Notes under the pieces: model-generated
Database searches by the model: none
Told to the model about the DNA's origin: nothing
What the model saw: the letters and a program-made list of their open reading frames with translations, nothing else
Made by a program: the position numbers and the translations under genes
Origin: an uncultured Massilia sp.
GTDB taxonomy: Bacteria > Pseudomonadota > Gammaproteobacteria > Burkholderiales > Burkholderiaceae
DNA length: 10,559 bases
Direction: 5' to 3'
NCBI GenBank assembly: GCA_946886065.1
Contig: CAMPHU010000165.1
Coordinates: 1-10,559 of the forward strand
Shown: positions 5,963-10,559 of the stretch, one piece after another
Numbering within the stretch: the stretch's first letter is position 1
How the letters are laid out: every line of letters starts with the position of its first letter

Positions 5963-7552
5963 ATGAGCATCGCCACCCCCGCCGGTATGGAAATCCGGGC
6001 CGAGATCAAGCCCGGTTACGAACAGATCCTGACGCCGCAGGCACTCGAACTCGTCGCCAAGCTGTCGCGCGCGTTCGAGCCGCGCCGCCAGGAGCTGCTG
6101 GCGGCCCGCGCCGAGCGCGCCCGCCGCCTGGACGCCGGCGAGCGTCCGGATTTCCGTGCAGACACGGCCCACATCCGCGACGGCGACTGGAAGATCGCCC
6201 CGATTCCGCAGGCGCTCGAATGCCGCCGCGTCGAGATCACCGGTCCGGTGGAGCGCAAGATGGTCATCAACGCGCTGAACTCGGGCGCGGACAGCTACAT
6301 GACCGACTTCGAGGATTCGAACACCCCGAACTGGGACAACCAGATCACCGGCCAGATCAACATGATGGACGCGGTGCGCAAGACCATCTCGCTCGAGCAG
6401 AACGGCAAGACCTACAAGCTGAACGACAAGGTCGCCACCCTGGTGGTGCGCCCGCGCGGCTGGCACCTGGACGAGAAGCACGTGCTGGTCGACGGCAAGC
6501 GCGTCTCCGGCGGCATCTTCGACTTCGCGCTGTTCATGTTCCACAACGCCAAGGAACAGCTGGCGCGCGGCGCCGGTCCATATTTCTACCTGCCGAAGAT
6601 GGAGTCGCATCTCGAGGCGCGCCTGTGGAACGACATCTTCGTCATGACCCAGAACGAGCTCGGCCTGCCCCAGGGCACGATCAAGGCCACCGTGCTGATC
6701 GAGACCATCCTGGCCGCCTTCGAGATGGACGAGATCCTGTACGAGCTGCGCGAGCACAGCGCCGGCCTGAACGCGGGCCGCTGGGACTATATCTTCTCGT
6801 GCATCAAGAAGTTCAAGCTGGACAAGGACTTCTGCCTGGCCGACCGCGCCAAGGTCACGATGACCGCGCCCTTCATGCGCGCTTATGCGCTGCTGCTGCT
6901 CAAGACCTGCCACAAGCGGGGCGCGCCGGCCATCGGCGGCATGGCGGCGCTGATCCCGATCAAGAACGACCCGGCCAGGAACGAAGTGGCGATGGGCGGC
7001 GTACGCAACGACAAGGCGCGCGATGCGACCGACGGCTACGACGGCGGCTGGGTGGCCCACCCGGGCCTGGTGGAGCTGGCCATGAGCGAGTTCACCAAGG
7101 TGCTGGGCGACCGTCCGAACCAGATCGACAAGCAGCGCCCGGACGTCGAGGTCACGGCGAAGGAACTGCTGGACTTCAAGCCCGAGACCCCGATCACGGA
7201 AGACGGCCTGCGCTACAACATCAATGTCGGCATCCATTACCTGGGCGCCTGGCTGGCGGGTAACGGCTGCGTGCCTATCCACAACCTGATGGAAGACGCC
7301 GCGACCGCCGAAATCAGCCGCTCGCAGGTGTGGCAGTGGATCCGCACGCCGAAGGGCGTGCTGGAAGACGGCCGCAAGGTCACGGCCGACATGGTGCGCG
7401 CGATGATTCCCGAGGAACTGGCCAAGGTGAAGCAAGTCGCGCCGAACGGCGACAACCCGAGCTATGTGCGGGCCGCCGAGATCTTCGAGCAGATGTCGAC
7501 CTCGGACACCTTCGCCGAGTTCCTCACCCTGCCGCTGTACGAAGAAATCTGA
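5963..7552 (+). CDS. aceB: malate synthase A
   Basis: Glyoxylate-shunt enzyme that condenses glyoxylate with acetyl-CoA to give malate, needed for growth on acetate or fatty acids. At 529 residues it matches the A isoform (E. coli AceB about 533) and not the much longer G isoform. Visible family segments: [15 protein letters not shown] (113-127), [14 protein letters not shown] (161-174) holding the catalytic arginine, [18 protein letters not shown] (205-222), [20 protein letters not shown] (246-265), the magnesium and glyoxylate region around it, [11 protein letters not shown] (360-370), and [19 protein letters not shown] (441-459) whose Asp445 corresponds to the catalytic aspartate. AGGAG (5952-5956) lies six bases before the ATG. 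The partner isocitrate lyase (aceA) is not in the window. The LysR gene upstream is the positional candidate regulator. Confidence 0.97.
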   Translation: MSIATPAGMEIRAEIKPGYEQILTPQALELVAKLSRAFEPRRQELLAARAERARRLDAGERPDFRADTAHIRDGDWKIAPIPQALECRRVEITGPVERKMVINALNSGADSYMTDFEDSNTPNWDNQITGQINMMDAVRKTISLEQNGKTYKLNDKVATLVVRPRGWHLDEKHVLVDGKRVSGGIFDFALFMFHNAKEQLARGAGPYFYLPKMESHLEARLWNDIFVMTQNELGLPQGTIKATVLIETILAAFEMDEILYELREHSAGLNAGRWDYIFSCIKKFKLDKDFCLADRAKVTMTAPFMRAYALLLLKTCHKRGAPAIGGMAALIPIKNDPARNEVAMGGVRNDKARDATDGYDGGWVAHPGLVELAMSEFTKVLGDRPNQIDKQRPDVEVTAKELLDFKPETPITEDGLRYNINVGIHYLGAWLAGNGCVPIHNLMEDAATAEISRSQVWQWIRTPKGVLEDGRKVTADMVRAMIPEELAKVKQVAPNGDNPSYVRAAEIFEQMSTSDTFAEFLTLPLYEEI

Positions 7553-7560
7553 TGCATTGG

Positions 7561-7585
7561 GGGTGGCCGGCGGCGCCGTCCACCC
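7561..7585. terminator. hairpin filling the aceB-gloB convergent gap
   Basis: GGGTGG (7561-7566) pairs with CCACCC (7580-7585) and CGGC (7568-7571) with GCCG (7575-7578), separated by one C-T mismatch, with a GGC loop. It occupies nearly all of the 34-base gap between two converging genes, so a bidirectional terminator is likely by position. Neither side has a strong U tract, so it may only protect mRNA ends. Confidence 0.5.
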
Positions 7586-7586
7586 T

Positions 7587-8405
7587 TCAGAACACGTTCT
7601 TCCACTCCCGCAGCGCCGCGAAGGCCTGCACCGGCGGCGCGCCCGCCGGCAGCCTTCCGGCTTCCACCAGGCTGTGCACGATGCCGGGCTCGGTATAGCG
7701 CAGGAAGGGGTTCGTCCCGCGCTCCAGCCCGATCGTCGAGGGCACCGTCGGCAGCCGGGTGCCGCGCCGTTCCGAGGCGTCGCGCATGCGCAGCGCCACC
7801 GCCTGGTTGTCCGGCTCGACCGCCTGGGCAAAACGCAGGTTCGAAATCGTATACTCGTGCGCGCAATACACGAGCGTATCGTCGGGCAGGGCCGCCAGCT
7901 TGGCGAGCGAGGCCGTCATTTGCTCCGGCGTGCCTTCGAACAGGCGTCCGCAGCCTGCCGCAAACAAGGTATCCCCGCAGAACACCCAGTTCGCGCCCCC
8001 GGTATGGTCTCCCTTGCGCCGCACGTAGGCGATATGGCCGCGCGTATGGCCCGGCACGTCCAGCACCTCGAGCTCCAGGTCCAGCCCCGGCACCCGGACC
8101 CGGTCGCCTTCGCCCAGCGGATGGGTGACTTCGGCGATGCCGTCGCCGCGCGGGCCGTACACCGGCACCGGCGCGGCCGCCAGCAGGGCGGGGACGCCGC
8201 CGATATGGTCAGCATGGTGATGGGTGAGTAGAATGGCGGTCAGGGCCAGCTTGTTTTCGGCGAGCGCATCGCGGATCGGCTGGGCGTCGCCCGGGTCGAC
8301 CACCGCTGCGTGGACGCCGTCGTGAATCAGCCAGAGATAGTTGTCGTTGAAGGCGGGTATAGTGAGAACGGTCAGGTCCTGAACCTTGCTCGGCGAATTC
8401 GTCAT
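7587..8405 (-). CDS. gloB: hydroxyacylglutathione hydrolase (glyoxalase II)
   Basis: Metallo-beta-lactamase-fold enzyme that hydrolyses S-lactoylglutathione to D-lactate and glutathione, the second step of methylglyoxal detoxification. The 272 residues show PAFNDNY (17-23), the metal motif [10 protein letters not shown] (61-70), GHTRGH (119-124, metal ligand His120), [21 protein letters not shown] (143-163, bridging Asp145), CAHEYT (181-186, His183), and the C-terminal substrate-binding domain with [15 protein letters not shown] (222-236). All expected ligands of the binuclear site are present and the length is near the usual 250-265. The ATG at 8405 has no Shine-Dalgarno; the upstream sequence on this strand is C-rich. 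It converges on aceB and diverges from the methyltransferase gene across only 49 bases. Confidence 0.96.
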   Translation of the reverse strand: MTNSPSKVQDLTVLTIPAFNDNYLWLIHDGVHAAVVDPGDAQPIRDALAENKLALTAILLTHHHADHIGGVPALLAAAPVPVYGPRGDGIAEVTHPLGEGDRVRVPGLDLELEVLDVPGHTRGHIAYVRRKGDHTGGANWVFCGDTLFAAGCGRLFEGTPEQMTASLAKLAALPDDTLVYCAHEYTISNLRFAQAVEPDNQAVALRMRDASERRGTRLPTVPSTIGLERGTNPFLRYTEPGIVHSLVEAGRLPAGAPPVQAFAALREWKNVF

Positions 8406-8454
8406 GGTGGGATCGGGTGGGGTCAGAGGTGGAAACAGCTAAGTGAAGGATGGC

Positions 8455-9240
8455 ATGGACAGCGGGAATGGCAAGGACAATGCCGAAAAATCCATTATAG
8501 CGCTCGACCTCTGGCTGCAATCGCAGGCGGGGGCTTACGTGCGCGCCTTCGAGCAGTCCTGCCTGGACGAGCTGACGGCGGATATTTTCGGCTTCAACGC
8601 CCTGCAGATCGGCGTGCCCCAGCTGGACGCGCTGGCCGCCAATCGCATGCCCAACAAGTGGCAGGCGGCCACGCGCACGTCGACCGACAACGAACTCGCC
8701 TTCGCGGCGGGCGGCAAGCAGATCGCGGTGGCGCTCGACTTCGCCGAGCTGCCTTTCGCTTCGCAGAGCATCGACCTGGTGGTGCTGCCGCACGTGCTGG
8801 AGTTCGCGGCCGAGCCGCACCAGGTGCTGCGCGAGGTCGAGCGGGTCCTGATTCCGGAGGGGCAGGTGATCATCTGCGGCTTCAATCCGGCCAGCCTGTG
8901 GGGCATGCGCCAGGGCGTCGCGCGCATCACCCGCAACGACTATCTGCCGGCCTCGGGCGAATTCATTTCTATGCCGCGGCTGAAAGACTGGCTAAAATTG
9001 CTGAACCTTGGCGTCACCCGCAGCCATTTCGGCTGCTACGCCCCGCCGTGCCGGACGGCGCACTGGCTGAGCCGGTTCTCCATGCTGGAGTCCGCCGGAC
9101 GCCGCTGGTGGCCCTACCTGGGTGCGGTCTACGTCGTGCATGCGATCAAGCGGGTCAAGGGCATGCACATCATCGGACCCGCATGGAACAAGAAAACGAG
9201 CAAGCGGCCGCAAGCAGTGCCGGCCGCGAACAGAGAATGA
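8455..9240 (+). CDS. SAM-dependent methyltransferase-like protein (YafS type)
   Basis: A 261-residue protein resembling class I SAM-methyltransferases of the Methyltransf_11 kind in its second half: [24 protein letters not shown] (94-117) covers the acidic motif II/IV region and [21 protein letters not shown] (125-145) the post-IV strand. The glycine-rich SAM loop (E/DxGxGxG) is absent; its place appears to hold LQIGVPQLD (50-58). Its position between gloB and rnhA is that of E. coli yafS, also a predicted methyltransferase, so orthology is likely; the substrate is unknown. I chose ATG at 8455, with AAGGA (8446-8450) four bases upstream; GTG at 8443 in the same frame would add four residues with a poorly placed GAGG. 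Its stop overlaps the rnhA start (ATGA), which implies translational coupling. The Lys/Arg-rich tail (about 246-260) looks disordered. Confidence 0.87.
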   Translation: MDSGNGKDNAEKSIIALDLWLQSQAGAYVRAFEQSCLDELTADIFGFNALQIGVPQLDALAANRMPNKWQAATRTSTDNELAFAAGGKQIAVALDFAELPFASQSIDLVVLPHVLEFAAEPHQVLREVERVLIPEGQVIICGFNPASLWGMRQGVARITRNDYLPASGEFISMPRLKDWLKLLNLGVTRSHFGCYAPPCRTAHWLSRFSMLESAGRRWWPYLGAVYVVHAIKRVKGMHIIGPAWNKKTSKRPQAVPAANRE

Positions 9241-9704
9241 ACCAAGAACAGAACACAGCAGCCAATCTCACCAAGGTCGAAATTTTCACGGACGGCGCCT
9301 GCAAGGGCAACCCGGGCACGGGCGGATGGGGCGCGCTGCTCGTCTCCAACGGCCACGAGAAGGAAATCTTCGGCGGAGAGACCAATACCACCAACAACCG
9401 CATGGAACTGCGCGCCGTGATCGAGGCCCTGGGCGTGCTCAACCGGCCGTGCAATGTCGTGCTCCATACCGACAGCCAGTATGTCCAGAAGGGGATCTCG
9501 GAATGGATCCACGGCTGGAAGGCGCGCGGCTGGAAGACCTCGACCAAGGAACCGGTCAAGAACGACGACCTGTGGAAGGCGCTCGACCTGGCGCAGCAGC
9601 AGCACGCCGTCGAATGGCGCTGGGTGCGCGGCCACAACGGCCATCCGGGCAACGAGCGCGCCGACGTGCTGGCGAACCGGGGTGTTGCCACGGTGCGTCG
9701 TTGA
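9237..9704 (+). CDS. rnhA: ribonuclease HI
   Basis: Cytoplasmic endonuclease that cuts RNA in RNA-DNA hybrids, removing R-loops and primers. The 155 residues equal the E. coli length. The four carboxylates of the active site are present at Asp19, Glu57, Asp79 and Asp143, with the auxiliary His133 (E. coli 10, 48, 70, 134 and 124, a constant offset of nine), in the motifs [27 protein letters not shown] and [12 protein letters not shown]. The basic handle [13 protein letters not shown] (90-102) is kept. The ATG overlaps the methyltransferase stop by four bases and has only a weak AGAG nearby, so translation probably depends on the upstream gene. The same reading frame extends leftward without stops, but those codons do not resemble a protein family. 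Confidence 0.97.
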   Translation: MNQEQNTAANLTKVEIFTDGACKGNPGTGGWGALLVSNGHEKEIFGGETNTTNNRMELRAVIEALGVLNRPCNVVLHTDSQYVQKGISEWIHGWKARGWKTSTKEPVKNDDLWKALDLAQQQHAVEWRWVRGHNGHPGNERADVLANRGVATVRR

Positions 9705-9717
9705 TCCCGCCGCGGTT

Positions 9718-9726
9718 TGCTATACT
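9718..9726 (+). promoter_or_regulatory. dnaQ promoter, extended -10
   Basis: TGC-TATACT (9718-9726) is an extended -10 element 14 bases after the rnhA stop, predicting a start near 9733 and a leader of about 27 bases. There is no good -35 hexamer at normal distance, which extended -10 promoters tolerate. It would let dnaQ be expressed independently of rnhA. Confidence 0.5.
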
Positions 9727-9759
9727 GCGTTCCGCTTAGCAACTCATCCGTTCATCACC

Positions 9760-10467
9760 ATGCGCCAGATCGTCCTCGACACCGAAACCACCGGCCTGAA
9801 TCCCCGCACGGGCGACCGCATCATCGAGGTCGGCTGCGTCGAGATCTTCAACCGCAAGCTCACAGGCAATAACTTCCACCGCTATATCAATCCGGAACGC
9901 GATTCCGACGAGGCGGCGCTGGCGGTGCACGGCCTGACCACGGAGTTCCTGAGCGACAAGCCGAAGTTCCACGAGATCGCCGAGGAACTGCGCGCCTACA
10001 TCCAGGGCGCCGAGGTCATCATCCACAACGCGCCTTTCGACCTGGGCTTCCTGAACCACGAATTCGCGCGCCTCGGCCTGCCGCCTTTCGTCGAGCATTG
10101 CAGCAACGTGATCGATACGCTGGTGCAGGCCAAGGAACTTCATCCGGGCAAGCGCAATTCGCTGGACGCGCTGTGCGACCGCTACGAAATCTCGAACGCC
10201 CACCGCAAGCTGCACGGCGCGCTGCTGGACTCGGAGCTGCTGGCCGATGTCTACCTGGCGATGACGCGCGGCCAGAACTCGCTGACCATGGATGTCGAGG
10301 TCGAAGCGGCGGCGGGCGGCGGGCTGCTGGAAGCCGTGCCGCTGGGCGAGATCATCGTGGTCGCGGCCAGCGCGGACGAGCTCGCGATCCACGAGGAAGT
10401 CCTGGCGGGTCTCGACAAGAACGTCAAAGGCAGCTGTGTGTGGAGAAATTATTCTCCGCAGGGGTGA
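9760..10467 (+). CDS. dnaQ: DNA polymerase III epsilon subunit, proofreading exonuclease
   Basis: The 3'-5' exonuclease that proofreads for the replicative polymerase core (with alpha and theta in E. coli). The 235 residues (E. coli 243) carry ExoI LDTETTG (6-12; Asp7, Glu9), ExoII HNAPFDLGFLN (89-99; Asp94) and ExoIII HGALLDSELLADVY (152-165; His152, Asp157), so all DEDDh catalytic residues are present. QNSLTM (172-177) fits the clamp-binding motif that ties epsilon to the beta clamp. The remaining C-terminal tail should bind alpha and ends in CVWRNYSPQG. The start at 9760 gives MRQIVLDTETTG, normal for the family; an in-frame extension leftward overlaps rnhA and is spurious. There is no clear Shine-Dalgarno. 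rnhA is upstream on the same strand, whereas in E. coli the two are divergent. Confidence 0.96.
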   Translation: MRQIVLDTETTGLNPRTGDRIIEVGCVEIFNRKLTGNNFHRYINPERDSDEAALAVHGLTTEFLSDKPKFHEIAEELRAYIQGAEVIIHNAPFDLGFLNHEFARLGLPPFVEHCSNVIDTLVQAKELHPGKRNSLDALCDRYEISNAHRKLHGALLDSELLADVYLAMTRGQNSLTMDVEVEAAAGGGLLEAVPLGEIIVVAASADELAIHEEVLAGLDKNVKGSCVWRNYSPQG

Positions 10468-10492
10468 CGGAAGGCGCAATCTGTGCCATAAT
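10464..10492 (+). promoter_or_regulatory. tRNA-Val promoter overlapping the dnaQ stop codon
   Basis: GTGACG (10464-10469) and CATAAT (10487-10492) are spaced by 17 bases, with TG at 10484-10485 giving an extended -10. The -35 box contains the dnaQ TGA stop. The bases after the -10 (ACGCCTCGC) are GC-rich, as in stable RNA promoters under stringent control. A start near 10499 would leave a leader of about six bases before the mature tRNA. Confidence 0.55.
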
Positions 10493-10504
10493 ACGCCTCG
10501 CTTT

Positions 10505-10559
10505 GGGAGGTTAGCTCAGGGGTAGAGCACTGCATTCACACTGCAGGGGTCGCAAGTTC
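10505..10559 (+). tRNA. tRNA-Val (anticodon CAC), 3' end beyond window
   Basis: The first 55 bases fold as a tRNA: acceptor strand GGGAGGT (10505-10511), D stem GCTC/GAGC (10514-10517 with 10525-10528), anticodon stem CTGCA/TGCAG (10530-10534 with 10542-10546) and seven-base loop TTCACAC with anticodon CAC at 10537-10539, which reads the valine codon GUG. The variable loop GGGTC and the 5' T stem GCAAG followed by TTC are visible; the rest is cut off. It lies 37 bases after dnaQ; in E. coli a tRNA-Asp gene holds this place. GUG is a frequent codon in this GC-rich genome. Confidence 0.93.

Noticed and set aside
5957..7831. 624-codon minus-strand reading frame opposite aceB and the gloB end
   Set aside because: It is a mirror of the malate synthase codons, with no recognisable domain and no plausible start site; gloB itself is in a different minus frame.
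8310..9236. Leftward extension of the rnhA reading frame to 8310
   Set aside because: This overlaps the methyltransferase and the start of gloB and encodes an unstructured Ala/Arg/Gly-rich stretch. The normal RNase HI start is at 9237.
1..10559. Mobile elements, CRISPR arrays, prophage or defence genes
   Set aside because: No regularly spaced direct repeats, terminal inverted repeats, transposase, integrase or nuclease-helicase genes were seen. The tRNA at the right edge is a possible integration site, but its 3' end is outside the window.

Overview
The window looks like a piece of chromosome from a GC-rich betaproteobacterium, most likely Burkholderiales and probably the Oxalobacteraceae (Massilia or Duganella type). 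This is inferred from the protein flavour, the strong GC bias at third codon positions and the gene set; no rRNA or other decisive marker is present. All genes look like chromosomal housekeeping or accessory-metabolic genes. I see no insertion sequence, phage gene, integrase, CRISPR array or toxin-antitoxin pair.

Layout, left to right. Positions 1-1088 (minus) hold the N-terminal part of a PAS-like/GGDEF/EAL signalling protein cut by the window edge. A 328-base intergenic region separates it from a divergent aidB-type acyl-CoA dehydrogenase (1417-3102, plus). An extended -10 promoter then drives upp (uracil phosphoribosyltransferase, 3219-3869), followed 13 bases later by a stand-alone Hpt-domain protein (3883-4233) and a GC-rich hairpin. 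An AT-rich 319-base region carries the promoter and long leader of a CspA-type cold shock protein (4553-4756), which ends in a strong intrinsic terminator. A LysR-type regulator (4894-5799, minus) is divergent from malate synthase A (aceB, 5963-7552, plus). aceB converges on gloB (glyoxalase II, 7587-8405, minus) across a 34-base gap that is mostly one hairpin. gloB is divergent from a SAM-methyltransferase-like gene (8455-9240), which overlaps rnhA (9237-9704) by four bases. dnaQ (9760-10467) follows with its own extended -10 promoter, and the window ends inside a tRNA-Val(CAC) gene.

How the parts relate. The block gloB / methyltransferase / rnhA / dnaQ / tRNA matches, from memory, the Escherichia coli order gloB-yafS-rnhA-dnaQ-aspV, so it is an old gammaproteobacterial/betaproteobacterial neighbourhood, here with rnhA and dnaQ co-directional. 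RNase HI and the polymerase III proofreading subunit both act in replication. AidB belongs to the alkylation-damage response in E. coli. aceB is the second enzyme of the glyoxylate shunt, and the LysR gene is its obvious candidate regulator on position alone. The GGDEF/EAL and Hpt proteins are signalling parts whose partners are not in view.

I did not find a clear new multi-gene system. The points most worth a second look are small: mutually exclusive helices in the cspA leader, a near-identical 14-base motif in two separate intergenic regions, a GGDEF domain lacking one metal-binding aspartate and carrying an ETL instead of EAL motif, and a methyltransferase with no glycine-rich SAM loop.
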